Source of the DNA: JABWAN01 sp041918175
GTDB taxonomy: Bacteria; Zhuqueibacterota; Zhuqueibacteria; Zhuqueibacterales; Zhuqueibacteraceae
Direction: 5' to 3'
Assembly (NCBI GenBank): GCA_041918175.1
Contig: JAYRWE010000091.1
Location: 215,792-279,791, forward strand
DNA: 64,000 nt
The notes below the pieces were generated by a model. It worked only from the letters and a program-made list of their open reading frames with translations, was not told where the DNA came from and made no database searches. Both the position numbers and the translations under genes were made by a program. This document shows positions 51,093 to 60,825 of this stretch, piece by piece. Every line of letters starts with the position of its first letter. Position 1 is the first letter of the stretch.

Positions 51093-52178
51093 ATGCAAAA
51101 GTTTTTTTCAAAGCCGTTCACGGCGGCCGTAATCATTTTGACTTTGCTATTGTGTGCTTTGATCTCGAGCTGCTATGGCGGCAAGGGTTCAAAGGTCAAA
51201 AATCCACGGCCAACGCCGGCTTTCACGATTCCCGATAAAATTGCCGGACAAAGATACATTTATTTCGCGGGCATGGGCGATCAAGGCACGGGCGAGCCGG
51301 ATCAGCGCAAAGTCGCCGAGTTGTTGAATGCCAAAGCGCAAAAGGACTCGCTCCTATTTGCGTTGCTGCTCGGCGACAACTTTTACGGCGACGGCGTTTC
51401 TTCGGTGCATGATCCGCAATGGCGCACGAAGTTCGAAGACATGTACAACCTGCCGCATTTGAATGTGCCCTTTTATGCTTCGCTCGGCAATCACGATCAT
51501 CACAATGGCAATGGCCGTTTTCAAGTAGAGTATGCGCCCCGCAGCAAGAAGTGGAAGATGCCCACGGCTTATTATACTTTCACGCAGAAGATCGACGCGA
51601 CACATCACGCGCAATTCTTTGCATTGGACACCGAAACGATCAGCAGCACTAAAACGCCCGACGCCGCGCAACTCGAATGGCTCGAACGCGAGTTGAAAAA
51701 TTCGCAAGCAACGTGGAAGATCGTGTTCGGCCATCATCCCGTGTTCTCCTATGGCGATCACGGCAACACGCCTGCGATGATCACGCACGTGCGGCCGCTA
51801 TTGGAGCAATACAACGTCGATGCCTATGTTTGCGGCCATGATCATGATCGCCAGCTTCTTGCGCCAGTGAATGGCGTTTATTACATCATTTCCGGCACGG
51901 GCGCGAAGAGCCGCAGCACGGCTTACGGCACGCACTCGATTTTCGCCGCGACCAACTTGGGCTTTGCGTGGTTCCGGCTTTCCGCCAAAGAATTTCACGT
52001 GCAGTTCCTCGATGGCTCCGGCAAAATCGAATATGCGCACACGTGGAGCAAAGGCAGCGTAACCAAGCAAACGTATGAAGAGATGCTGCCGGTGGGGGAA
52101 GGCAAGGGCGGCAAGAAGGATAAACGCAGCACGGGTGAGAAGAAAGAGAAGAAAGAAAAATCAAGCTGGTGGTGGTGA
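51093..52178 (+). CDS. Lipoprotein calcineurin-like metallophosphatase
   Basis: 361 residues. The signal ends LLLCALISSCYGG, a lipobox. The metallophosphoesterase motifs are complete: GMGDQGTG, LLGDNFYGDGV, SLGNHDHHNGNG, VFGHHPVFSYGDHG and VCGHDHDRQLL, as in tartrate-resistant acid phosphatases. It should dephosphorylate a periplasmic or surface substrate. The C-terminus is a lysine-rich tail (KGGKKDKRSTGEKKEKKEK) ending SSWWW, which is odd for the family. It ends one base before the sbcD start. The ATG at 51093 is used because the longer frame lacks a signal. Confidence 0.85.
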   Translation: MQKFFSKPFTAAVIILTLLLCALISSCYGGKGSKVKNPRPTPAFTIPDKIAGQRYIYFAGMGDQGTGEPDQRKVAELLNAKAQKDSLLFALLLGDNFYGDGVSSVHDPQWRTKFEDMYNLPHLNVPFYASLGNHDHHNGNGRFQVEYAPRSKKWKMPTAYYTFTQKIDATHHAQFFALDTETISSTKTPDAAQLEWLERELKNSQATWKIVFGHHPVFSYGDHGNTPAMITHVRPLLEQYNVDAYVCGHDHDRQLLAPVNGVYYIISGTGAKSRSTAYGTHSIFAATNLGFAWFRLSAKEFHVQFLDGSGKIEYAHTWSKGSVTKQTYEEMLPVGEGKGGKKDKRSTGEKKEKKEKSSWWW

Positions 52179-52179
52179 A

Positions 52180-53346
52180 ATGCGTTTCGTCCATTTTGCG
52201 GACACACACCTCGGCTTTTCGGATCTCTCCAAAGTCGACGCCGCGACCGGCGTGAATCGTCGTGAGTTGGATTTTTACGAAGCGTGGTGGCGCGCGATCG
52301 ACGGCATCATCGCGCAGCGGCCGGACTTTGTGCTGCACGCGGGCGATCTGTTTCAATCACCGCGACCCAACAATCGCGCGATTGCCGTGGCATTGGAAGG
52401 TTTGTCCAAGCTCAACGAGGCGGGATTGCCGATCATCGTCATTGCCGGCAATCATTCCACGCCGCGCATTCGCGCCACGGGCAACATCTTCGAGGCGATG
52501 AGTGTGTTGCCCAATGTGCATGCGGCGTATCGCGGCGTGTATGAAAAATTTGTTCTCACTGCGCGCAATGGCCGCGAGCGTTGCGCCGTGCATTGCATTC
52601 CGCATTGCTCATTGAGCGATGAATTGGAGAAAGCATATGCCGCGCTGCAGCTTGACGCGAGCGCGCAATGGAATATTCTCATGACGCACGGCTCGTGGCG
52701 CGCCGCGGGCAAAGTCGATACGCGCATGGGCGAATTCAACGAACAGTTTTTGGAAGACCCCGAAACGCGGCTCAATCTCACCTTCGATTACATCGCACTG
52801 GGGCATTATCATCGTTACCTCGCCATCAACGATCACACCTTTTATTCCGGCTCCACGGAGCGCACGAGTTTCAACGAAGCGGGCTACACTTCGGGCTACA
52901 TCGTCGGCGATCTTACCCAACGGCGCTGGCAATATGTCGAGATCGCCGCGCGGCCTATGATACGCTTGCAGCCGATTGAGTGTCGCGATAAAACTGTCGC
53001 GGAAATTATTGCCGAAGCGCAGAGCCGCAGCGGTGACGATCTCGCCGGCGCAATGGTCACGCTCGAACTGCGCAATATTGCGCGCGAAGTTTATTTGCAA
53101 CTTGACCTCGCCGCACTTGACGCGGTCTTCGCCCATGTGTTTTATCTCGACAAACAATTTTCTTTCGCTCCGCAAACTTCGAGTGCCACGACTTCAAGCA
53201 GTGAGCAAGCCGGCGTCGGCTCATTGCGCGAGGAATTTTCGCGCTACTTGCGCAATCGCAGCAACGGCGTTTTAGCGCGCGAGGAATTGGAGCGGCTCGG
53301 CTGGCAATACCTCACCGCCGCCGAAACGCTTGAGGAGGAAGAATGA
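52180..53346 (+). CDS. sbcD: SbcD-like DNA exonuclease subunit
   Basis: 388 residues. Manganese-dependent nuclease of the Mre11/SbcD family. Motifs are FVHFADTHLGF at the start, VLHAGDLFQSPRP near residue 52, VIAGNHSTPR near residue 90, MTHGSWRAAG and IALGHYHRYLAI. It pairs with SbcC to process double-strand ends, hairpins and palindromic DNA. The start ATG follows the preceding stop by one base; it overlaps sbcC by ATGA. Confidence 0.9.
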   Translation: MRFVHFADTHLGFSDLSKVDAATGVNRRELDFYEAWWRAIDGIIAQRPDFVLHAGDLFQSPRPNNRAIAVALEGLSKLNEAGLPIIVIAGNHSTPRIRATGNIFEAMSVLPNVHAAYRGVYEKFVLTARNGRERCAVHCIPHCSLSDELEKAYAALQLDASAQWNILMTHGSWRAAGKVDTRMGEFNEQFLEDPETRLNLTFDYIALGHYHRYLAINDHTFYSGSTERTSFNEAGYTSGYIVGDLTQRRWQYVEIAARPMIRLQPIECRDKTVAEIIAEAQSRSGDDLAGAMVTLELRNIAREVYLQLDLAALDAVFAHVFYLDKQFSFAPQTSSATTSSSEQAGVGSLREEFSRYLRNRSNGVLAREELERLGWQYLTAAETLEEEE

Positions 53347-55742
53347 TCCTCAAACAACTGCGTCTGCGCAATTTTCGGCGTTATGCAGAGCTCACGCTCG
53401 AATTTCCCGAGAATGTGATCGGCATCATTGGCCGCAACGGCGCGGGCAAATCCACTTTGCTCGAAGCGATTGGCTGGGCGCTTTACGGCTCGCGCGCGGC
53501 GCGCACGGAAAAAATTCTATTGCGTCGCCAACAAGCGCCGGCGAGCGAGCCGTGCGAAGTCGAACTGGCGTTTGCCATTGCCGGAGAAAATTATCGTGTC
53601 GTGCGCTCAATTCGCGGCGCGGCGGCGAATGTCGAAGCCGCGCTTTATCGCGCGGGACAACATGAGCCGATTGCTTTGCGCGAAACCGGCGTGAACAGCG
53701 AAATCGCGCACGTACTCGGCTTGGATCGCGATTCATTTGAAGTTTCCATCTTCGCCAAACAAAAAGAGCTTGCGGCATTGAGCAGCTTGAGCGACGAGCC
53801 GCGACGCAAGCTCATCAGCAAGCTGCTCGCGCTCGAAGCCATCGATGTTGCGCGGCAAAAGGCTTCCAGCGAGGCTTTGCAAAAGCGCAAGTTTCTCGAA
53901 GGCGCGCGCGCGCATCAAGCCGATTTTGAAGAATTGCAAAAGCAGCTAGATGCACAACTCGAAAAGTGTGAGGCGGCGCAGATCGCATTGCGCCAGCAGC
54001 ACGATGAAGAAAAGCGGTTGGTGGTGGAAGAAGAAAAAGCGCGGGTTTTATTGGAAGAAGAAACGCAACGGCGGGATCGCTTCCAGCGCTGGAACGCGGA
54101 GTTGAACACTCTGCTCGGACAGTTGCACATTTTGCGGCAGCAGCTTTTGCAACAAGCGGAGCACAAACGCGAACTGCTCGCGCAACAAACCCGCATCGCG
54201 GAATTGCAGCCTGCACGCGCAGCGGCGCAAAAATTTAAACAAGAAAAAGAAGCGCTTGAAGCCGCGCAACGCCAAGCGTTGGCGCGCAAAGGCAAACAGG
54301 CATTGGCGCAAAATCTTTCGCAGCAAGTCGCCGCCTTGCAAGCCGATATTGCAAATCTGCGGCAGCAACTCGCGCCGCTGCATACTTTGCCCGAGCAAGA
54401 AAAGCAGAGCGAGCAGCGCTGGCAACACGCGCATGAGCAAGTGCAGCGCATGCGCGAAGAAGACAAACGCTTGCACGCGGCCTTGAGCGGCATCGAAGCG
54501 CGCGGCAAAGATTTGAAAGAGAAAAAGCAGCGCGTTGCGGAATTAGGCCAAGACAGCCCCTGCCCGATTTGCACGCGGCCCTTGCACGAGCACTTTGCAA
54601 CGGTGATGCAAGAGTTTGAGCAGACGCTCGCGGATTTGCGCGCGGAGTATGTCACGCTCACGGCGCAGAAGAAAGAAATCGCGGCAAAGCTGGCGAACGC
54701 GGAACAAGCCGAGGCCGCATTGCAAAACGAGCGGCGGCAGTTGAGCGGAGAGCGTTCCAACTTGCACTCGCTGCAAGAGCGTTTGGCTGCGCAACTCGAG
54801 CGACTTTCCGAGGTGCAAACGCAATTGCTCGCGATGGAGCGCGAGGTGCAAGAGTTCGGCAGCGCTCATTTTGACGATGCGCGCTTGCAGGAAGTCAGCA
54901 CTGCGCTTTTGTCGGTTGAAAAAAAGACGCAAGAGCTTGCTCATCTCGAGGGCCGCGTGGCGGCTCTGCCGGATTTGGAAAAACGCGGCGCGGAGTTGCA
55001 AGAGCGCGTGCGCCAACTCAACGCGCGCCATCTCGCAGTGCAGCATGAGTTGGAGCTTCTGCAGTATCACGAGGAAGTTTTTGCGAATCACAAGCGCGCG
55101 CATACGGAGAGCAGCGCGGCGCACTCTCGCAGCCAAAAGGCCGTGGGTGAGGCGCAGGCGTTGTTGGCCGCGGCGGAAGCGGACATGCGCCATCTCGAAC
55201 GCGCCGTTGAGCAAGCGCGCGAGCGCGCTGAAGCCATCGTCAAGGCGCAACACGAAGTCAATCTGCTCGAAACCTTGCAGGAGCATTTCAAAGAATTTCG
55301 CGTGGAGTTGGCGGGAAGGCTGCGGCCGTTGATTGCAACGCGCGCTTCGGAGGTGTTGCGCCTCGCGACGAACGGCAGATATTCGTTGCTTGATCTCGAT
55401 GAATCGTACAACATTTTTCTGTATGACCAAAACCGCCGCTTTGGGCTACAACGCTTCTCCGGCGGCGAGCAGGATTTGTTAAACCTCTGCCTGCGCGTTG
55501 CAATTAGCCAAGTGATTGCGCAGCGCTCGGGCCGGCCGCCGCTGCAATTCATCGTGCTTGATGAAGTTTTCGGCTCGCAAGATGAAGAGCGCAAACTATT
55601 GCTGCTTGCGACGCTGCAGCATCTCACGAGCTATTTTCGGCAGGTGTTTTTAATCACACACGAGCAAGCGATTAAAGACAATCTGCCCGTGGTATTTGAA
55701 GTGGAAATGCAGGGAGAAGTAAGCGAGGTGAAGGTGAGATGA
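53343..55742 (+). CDS. sbcC: SbcC-like SMC-family ATPase
   Basis: 799 residues, shorter than E. coli SbcC. Walker A is IGRNGAGKSTLLEAIGWALY at the N-terminus. Two long coiled coils flank a zinc-hook CPICTRPL near residue 405. The ABC signature FSGGEQDLLNLCLRVA and Walker B FIVLDEVFGSQDEERK lie near residues 705-750, followed by LITHEQAI. It forms the Mre11-Rad50-like complex with SbcD. The palindrome-rich local DNA is the type of substrate this complex cuts at replication hairpins. Confidence 0.92.
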   Translation: MILKQLRLRNFRRYAELTLEFPENVIGIIGRNGAGKSTLLEAIGWALYGSRAARTEKILLRRQQAPASEPCEVELAFAIAGENYRVVRSIRGAAANVEAALYRAGQHEPIALRETGVNSEIAHVLGLDRDSFEVSIFAKQKELAALSSLSDEPRRKLISKLLALEAIDVARQKASSEALQKRKFLEGARAHQADFEELQKQLDAQLEKCEAAQIALRQQHDEEKRLVVEEEKARVLLEEETQRRDRFQRWNAELNTLLGQLHILRQQLLQQAEHKRELLAQQTRIAELQPARAAAQKFKQEKEALEAAQRQALARKGKQALAQNLSQQVAALQADIANLRQQLAPLHTLPEQEKQSEQRWQHAHEQVQRMREEDKRLHAALSGIEARGKDLKEKKQRVAELGQDSPCPICTRPLHEHFATVMQEFEQTLADLRAEYVTLTAQKKEIAAKLANAEQAEAALQNERRQLSGERSNLHSLQERLAAQLERLSEVQTQLLAMEREVQEFGSAHFDDARLQEVSTALLSVEKKTQELAHLEGRVAALPDLEKRGAELQERVRQLNARHLAVQHELELLQYHEEVFANHKRAHTESSAAHSRSQKAVGEAQALLAAAEADMRHLERAVEQARERAEAIVKAQHEVNLLETLQEHFKEFRVELAGRLRPLIATRASEVLRLATNGRYSLLDLDESYNIFLYDQNRRFGLQRFSGGEQDLLNLCLRVAISQVIAQRSGRPPLQFIVLDEVFGSQDEERKLLLLATLQHLTSYFRQVFLITHEQAIKDNLPVVFEVEMQGEVSEVKVR

Positions 55743-55861
55743 AACACTGCCAACCGTATTCAACCCTAATTTTTCTCAACATCACATGCATGTCACGGTC
55801 AAGCCGCGGCAGAGCGTCGCACTGAATTCGATCTTGACATTTCACAAACGCCGTGAAGCAA

Positions 55862-56836
55862 TTACACCTCAATCTCCAACCCCTCATACCCCATCATCAC
55901 TTCAAGCATATCCCTCCGGTTTTGCCATTGCTCTTGCTGTAGCATTTCCTGTTTGAAAGCTTCCGTCTTGTCTAAAATTTCGGTCATCATTTCGTCGCTG
56001 TAGGAAGGATCGTGATGCGTGAGCACCAGCTTGGCAACGTTTGCCATGAGCGAAATATCCACGCCGATGATGGAGGAGCTATGGCCCCAATCGATTTTTT
56101 GAAAAAGCTCTTTGAGCGTGTATTGCGCGTCAAAAACCAAAACGTCCGCATTGCGATAAAATTCGATATACGGTCGCAGCGCTTCCGCATCAAGCGCTTT
56201 ATACTCCGCATCCGTTGCGATGACAATACTCTTCTCACCTTCGGAAATGCGATACGCATAACTCCCGCCGGGGTGCTGCAACCGTTTGCAGCGTACTTTC
56301 AAATCATTGAGCGTGAGTTCTTCGTCTTCAAAAAGCTGCTCGAATGTAACGCGTGCTTCGACTTCGTCAAACCGCACGGGAAAGGATTGCGGATGCATTT
56401 GTCGCTCCAGGGCTTCGCGCAAATAAGGATGGCCGCCATAAAACTGAAGATGGTTGCCGGCAGTATAAACCGGCATAAAGAATGGAAAGCCCATAATGTG
56501 ATCCCAATGGCAATGCGTGAGCAGGATCGGCAAAACTGCTTTGCCTTTGCCAGCCTCGCCGCGCAGCAATTCCCAGCCGAGTTTGCGCGCGCCGGTGCCG
56601 AGATCCACAATTACGCGTGTGCCCTGGCTCGAAAGAATTTCAAAACAGGTGGTATTGCCGCCGGTGGTGTGGGTGAGCGCGAACGGCAATTCCGCGAGAA
56701 AGGTTTCGATCTCCGCCTCGGTTTGCAGGTTGCGCTGGTGGGCGTGTCTTAAAATGGATTTGAGCTTCGCGTGAAACTGCGCGCTCGACAGCGGATTGGG
56801 CGTGGAGCCTTGCACGCCCCAGAAGCGGATTTTCAT
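55862..56836 (-). CDS. Metallo-beta-lactamase fold hydrolase
   Basis: 324 residues. GVQGSTPNP at the start and THCHWDHIMG near residue 107 give the zinc-binding HxHxDH motif. IVIATDAEY, LVFDAQYT and VLTHHDPSYSDEM carry the later metal ligands, as in RNase Z/phosphodiesterase-like MBL proteins. It overlaps the STAS gene by ATGA, so the two are co-translated. Similar MBL genes beside PP2C/STAS pairs are thought to act in signalling, for example as cyclic-nucleotide phosphodiesterases. That is not proven here. Confidence 0.83.
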   Translation of the reverse strand: MKIRFWGVQGSTPNPLSSAQFHAKLKSILRHAHQRNLQTEAEIETFLAELPFALTHTTGGNTTCFEILSSQGTRVIVDLGTGARKLGWELLRGEAGKGKAVLPILLTHCHWDHIMGFPFFMPVYTAGNHLQFYGGHPYLREALERQMHPQSFPVRFDEVEARVTFEQLFEDEELTLNDLKVRCKRLQHPGGSYAYRISEGEKSIVIATDAEYKALDAEALRPYIEFYRNADVLVFDAQYTLKELFQKIDWGHSSSIIGVDISLMANVAKLVLTHHDPSYSDEMMTEILDKTEAFKQEMLQQEQWQNRRDMLEVMMGYEGLEIEV

Positions 56837-57168
56837 GCGAACTCCTGCAGCGCTTCGGCGCGCGTGGCGCAGAGCGCAAATTCGTTGGCCATATCGACAA
56901 TATCAAACACGCGGCGCACATGCGGGGTGAGCGCGCAGAATACGATCTTGCCGCGGTGTTCGGCAATGCGTTTAGCGACGAGATAGAAGATGCGCAATCC
57001 GGCGCTGCTCACGTATTCCAAATGCTCCGCGGCAATGATGATTTTATGATGCCCAGCGGCAATATCGGCGAGCAACCGTTCTTCAAACTCTTTGGCCGTA
57101 AACGAGTCGAGTTTGCCGTGCGGTTGCACGATCCAAATTTCGTTTTCTGCCTGTGTGGTGATTTCCAT
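56833..57168 (-). CDS. STAS-domain anti-sigma factor antagonist
   Basis: 111 residues. The STAS core VSSAGLRIFYLVAKRI has the SSAG site, where the serine is the usual phosphorylation target. The N-terminal EITTQAENEIWIVQPHGKLD is the first strand pair. The domain should cycle between phosphorylated and free forms, controlled by the HATPase and PP2C domains encoded at 57470-59710. AAGGA precedes the ATG. Confidence 0.88.
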   Translation of the reverse strand: MEITTQAENEIWIVQPHGKLDSFTAKEFEERLLADIAAGHHKIIIAAEHLEYVSSAGLRIFYLVAKRIAEHRGKIVFCALTPHVRRVFDIVDMANEFALCATRAEALQEFA

Positions 57169-57232
57169 TAATCTTTCCTTATGCGGATTAGCGAACCAAA
57201 TTCAGAATAAATTCCAAAAGTTTTAGGGGCCA

Positions 57233-57378
57233 CACACGGATCAAAAACGCACTCGGAAAAATCAAAAGCCTTATCCGTGTGAGTTTTTTAATCGACGTGG
57301 GCTCCGCATTTTTAGATTCTACGCGGATCAAGAGCACACGCGGAAAAAGCTTTTCGGTGTGCGTTTTTGATCCGTGTG
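57233..57378. repeat. 20-bp inverted repeat between the STAS and phosphatase genes
   Basis: Perfect arms CACACGGATCAAAAACGCAC (57233-57252) and its complement (57359-57378), with a further ACGCGGATC motif inside. They lie in the 301-bp gap 57169-57469, which has no gene. Confidence 0.8.
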
Positions 57379-57469
57379 CTTTCACCGAAGGGGTGCGGTT
57401 TTCAGCTTGCTTGAGAACCCGTGTTAGATCATTACGCGTCGATGGTTTAAAAAATCCAAAAGTTTTTAT

Positions 57470-59710
57470 TCAAACACTCTGCGCGTGCGGCGCGCGCCGG
57501 CATGGCTTGCGCGCAGTGAAAATATTTTTGCCGTCAATGCGCTGATAGGTGTATTCTTCCAACATCGCTTTCACGAGTTTTAAGCCATGTCCACCAGCTT
57601 CGTTCTCGCTCTTGCGCATCGATATTTCCAAAGGATTAAACGGCCGTGCGTCGTCTTCAATGCGAAGATACAGCACCGCTTCGCGCAGATGCAAATGCAC
57701 GACGATTTCATGCACGGCTTCGTCTTCATAACCGTACTTGATCGTGTTGGTGATAATCTCTTCGACCGCCAAGCGCACGCAGAGCCGATCTTCTTGCTCC
57801 AAGTGTTGGCGCGCGCCAAAAGCTTCTAGTTGCGGCAATAAAGCTTGCAAATCTTCGAGTCGATTGCGCAGCTTGAGCGTGAGCTGCGGTTGCGGCAAAT
57901 ATTGCAATGCGAGCAGCGTGAGATCATCGTAGGCCGGCGCTTCTTGCGCGAAGTTCTTCACTTCGGCCAAGAGGTCTTGCGCCAGTTCGTGCATGTTTGG
58001 CGCAGCGCTGCGTTGCAAAAAATCTTCGACGCGCGCTTCGGAATAAAATTGGCCGGCAAGGTCGCGCGCTTCGGTGAGGCCATCGGTATAGAGCAGCAAA
58101 GCCGCGCCGGGCTTGAGCGTGAGCGCGTGCGCTTGATAGCGCGACGTAGCCTTGATGCCCAGCGGTGTGCCGCGCGCCGGCGGTAACAACGTTGCGCGTT
58201 GGGGAGTATGCTCCAGCAGAAACGGAGGATTGTGTCCGGCGCTGCTGTATATCACTTCGCCGGTTTGCGTATCGAGCACGCCCAAGAAAAGCGTGACGAA
58301 CATGAGCAGATCGTTCTCGCGACACAGTTCCTGATTGACGCGCTGCAATACTTCCTGCGGCAAGAGGCCGTTACTCGAAAAGGTGCGCGCTAAACTCGTG
58401 ACTGCACGCACCAAGGCTTTGCTCACCGCCATGAACAATGAGGCCGGAATCCCTTTGCCGGAAACGTCGCCAATCGCAAAGGCGAGGCGATGCTCATCAA
58501 TCATGAAGTAGTCATAAAAATCGCCGCCCACTTCGCGCGCGGGTTCAAGCGCGGCAGCGATAGCAATGCGCGGATTGCGTTGCCACTCACCATTGCCGTG
58601 CGGCAACATGCTCATTTGAATATCGCGCGCGATGCGCAACTCGCTTTGAATGCGCTCATTGGCGCGCGTGGTTTCAGTCAATTCGTGCAGGTATGCGCGC
58701 AGTTGCCGCTCCATGTGCATGAACGCGTCGGCGAGTTTGCCGACTTCATCTTGTGAGCTTTCGACCAAGTGGGCCAGCGCAGAATCCATGCGCGGCGAAA
58801 ATTGATTCGCAGAAAGATGGCGCGCGTATACCGCAAGATGTTGCAGCGGTTTGAGCATGCGCTCCAAAATGCTTCCCAAAAATGTCAAACATATTCCAAA
58901 GAGCACGGCCACAATGGCGACAAGCGCGAGCGTGAGCTTCACTTCCTCCTGCTCCAACTGCCGCGTGGAAATAAACCAAGCGTATTCCAATTTCTTATCG
59001 CCCAAAGGGTATTCGCGCAAAATACCTTTGTGCTTTTGCCCGGCGAGGCGAATTTCGAACAACTCTCCGGCCGCAGCGCGCGGCTTGCTCAAACTCTCGG
59101 GTTGCGCGAGGTCGGTGAATAGCAATTCGCTTTCCAACCAAAACGCGGTATGGGTGAGATGCGCGGCGTGCAGCGATTGGAGGAAGCTTGCGTCATTGAG
59201 CAAAATTCCGCCGGCGGCATAGCCCAACGTGCGTTGGTTTTTCGTGATGGGCAATACGTAGACGATATAATGATCTTCATCGCTCGTTACGACTTGCAAC
59301 TGCTCCAAACGGGTGAAATCAATCGCGAGATTCTTGCTTTTGAATTTGGAAGAAGCGACGCGTTCATAGTTGAGGTCGAACACGGCGAGCAAGGCAAGAT
59401 CAACCACTTTGCGTTGCGTCGTCAGCAATTTTTTAAGCTCGGGCACGGTGCCGCGCGCAAGCTGCTCTTCGACAACGTCATTGCTGGCGATGCGCGCAAT
59501 TTCAGTGACGACGTCTTGCTCGATCCAACGCAACAACAGCGTGATTGTGCCCAAGCCGGCTTCCAACTCCGCCGTGAAAGCGCGATGAATGCGTTCTTGC
59601 AAAACTTGACGTGCGATCAATGCCGCGGCCAAGAGCGGCAGGAGAATGGCCGCAACAATCAAAAGCGTGAGCTTGCCCTTGAATGAGAGCAGGAATTTCT
59701 TGAGGTGCAT
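57470..59710 (-). CDS. Membrane PP2C (SpoIIE/RsbU-type) phosphatase with fused HATPase
   Basis: 746 residues. Helix one (LTLLIVAAILLPLLAAALIA), an extracytoplasmic sensor domain to about residue 250, helix two (LALVAIVAVLFGICLTFLG), and a HAMP region (LAVYARHLSANQF). A PP2C domain (RIARDIQMSMLP, REVGGDFYDYF, GDVSGKGIPASLFMAV, SSAGHNPPFLL, YTDGLTEARD, YDDLTLLAL) is followed by a serine-kinase-type HATPase (AVEEIITNTIKYGYED, HGLKLVKAMLEE). Phosphatase and kinase of a partner-switching pathway are thus in one sensor protein. The STAS gene downstream is the likely target. Confidence 0.9.
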   Translation of the reverse strand: MHLKKFLLSFKGKLTLLIVAAILLPLLAAALIARQVLQERIHRAFTAELEAGLGTITLLLRWIEQDVVTEIARIASNDVVEEQLARGTVPELKKLLTTQRKVVDLALLAVFDLNYERVASSKFKSKNLAIDFTRLEQLQVVTSDEDHYIVYVLPITKNQRTLGYAAGGILLNDASFLQSLHAAHLTHTAFWLESELLFTDLAQPESLSKPRAAAGELFEIRLAGQKHKGILREYPLGDKKLEYAWFISTRQLEQEEVKLTLALVAIVAVLFGICLTFLGSILERMLKPLQHLAVYARHLSANQFSPRMDSALAHLVESSQDEVGKLADAFMHMERQLRAYLHELTETTRANERIQSELRIARDIQMSMLPHGNGEWQRNPRIAIAAALEPAREVGGDFYDYFMIDEHRLAFAIGDVSGKGIPASLFMAVSKALVRAVTSLARTFSSNGLLPQEVLQRVNQELCRENDLLMFVTLFLGVLDTQTGEVIYSSAGHNPPFLLEHTPQRATLLPPARGTPLGIKATSRYQAHALTLKPGAALLLYTDGLTEARDLAGQFYSEARVEDFLQRSAAPNMHELAQDLLAEVKNFAQEAPAYDDLTLLALQYLPQPQLTLKLRNRLEDLQALLPQLEAFGARQHLEQEDRLCVRLAVEEIITNTIKYGYEDEAVHEIVVHLHLREAVLYLRIEDDARPFNPLEISMRKSENEAGGHGLKLVKAMLEEYTYQRIDGKNIFTARKPCRRAPHAQSV

Positions 59711-59772
59711 GGGGCAAAGTATCGTTTGAGGGAAAACGATGCAAGCGGAAATTCGCAGCGTCGGAGGCTATA

Positions 59773-59813
59773 AACAAAAAAGCCTTTCAGCTTTTGCAAA
59801 CTGAAAGGCTTTG
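59773..59813 (-). terminator. Intrinsic terminator of the M23 peptidase gene
   Basis: On the minus strand, AAAGCCTTTCAG pairs with CTGAAAGGCTTT around a 10-base loop, followed by TTTTTTGTTT. It is a strong rho-independent terminator 18 bp past the peptidase stop, separating it from the phosphatase gene. Confidence 0.92.
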
Positions 59814-59829
59814 TGTACAAAATTGTCAA

Positions 59830-60825
59830 TCACTCGTTAATGATAAACTCCACCGGATCGCGTGCTTTGCCGTCGGCCCATACTTCATAGTGCAGATGCG
59901 GCCCGGTTGCGCGTCCGGTATCGCCGACGAGGCCCAACACTTCCCAGCGCTGAATTTTTTGCCCTTGCTTCACATTTACTTTGGAAAGATGGCCGTACAG
60001 CGTTTTCATGCCGTGACCGTGATCAATGATCACGACGCGGCCATAACCGCGGCCGGGACGATACGTCGTCTTTGCCAATTCCACCATGCCCGCGGCGGGA
60101 GCGTACACGGTTGTGCCATAGGGCGCTGCGACATCCAAACCGCGATGATGCCGAATGCGGCGCACGAAGGGATCCACGCGATTGCCAAAAAAATCCGTGA
60201 TGCGCCCACTCAAAATCGGCTTCACCGAAGGGATATGCGCGAGTTGTTTACGGCGCGCTTCAAAATTTTCGAACAAAGTTTGATGCGTTTGGCGCGTGGC
60301 AGATAACCGCGACTCCAGTTGCTCAATCACTTCCGAAGGCGCGAGCGTGTTGTAATCGACCGGCGAGGATTTCTGCGCTACAAAACTCGTGTACAGATTC
60401 GCATTGGGCTTGTTGCTGCCCTCCGCTTGCAAGGTGGGAAGAATGTTGTCGTCTTCATCGACAAACGCGCCGCCGCGGCCCGTGAGCGCTTCGGCGTTTT
60501 CGCCGGCTTCGCGCGCATCGTATTCCGTGAAGATCATGCCGCTCGGCAAGCCGTGCATGCGTTCATAGCGCCGTCCCAATTCTTGCGCGCGATTTTGCCA
60601 TTGCTCGAATTGATGGCGCAACAGATTTTGTTTTGCGCCTTGATATTCGCTGTAGACTTCTTGAAACAGCAATTTTGAGCCGAACAGCAATACGCAGAAC
60701 ACAAGGATAAGCGCGCCCGCAGCCCCGGCCGCCATGGCCATGAAGCTCTTGAGGCTAAATTCGAATTCTTTGTAATCACTGCCCCAGGCTGAAAACAGCA
60801 CCAGGCGGATTCGTTTGTCTTCCAT
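59830..60825 (-). CDS. M23-family (LytM) peptidoglycan endopeptidase or regulator
   Basis: 331 residues from ATG 60823-60825, which has GGAGA upstream; an earlier ATG at 60841 overlaps that site. One N-terminal helix (MAAGAAGALILVFCVLLFG), a coiled-coil linker, then the M23 domain: HHRGLDVAAPYGTTVYAPAA, HGMKTLYGHLSKV and GPHLHYEVWADG. The metal ligands H, D and H (HxH) are all present, so it may be an active endopeptidase. It is anchored in the inner membrane facing the periplasm. Confidence 0.9.
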   Translation of the reverse strand: MEDKRIRLVLFSAWGSDYKEFEFSLKSFMAMAAGAAGALILVFCVLLFGSKLLFQEVYSEYQGAKQNLLRHQFEQWQNRAQELGRRYERMHGLPSGMIFTEYDAREAGENAEALTGRGGAFVDEDDNILPTLQAEGSNKPNANLYTSFVAQKSSPVDYNTLAPSEVIEQLESRLSATRQTHQTLFENFEARRKQLAHIPSVKPILSGRITDFFGNRVDPFVRRIRHHRGLDVAAPYGTTVYAPAAGMVELAKTTYRPGRGYGRVVIIDHGHGMKTLYGHLSKVNVKQGQKIQRWEVLGLVGDTGRATGPHLHYEVWADGKARDPVEFIINE

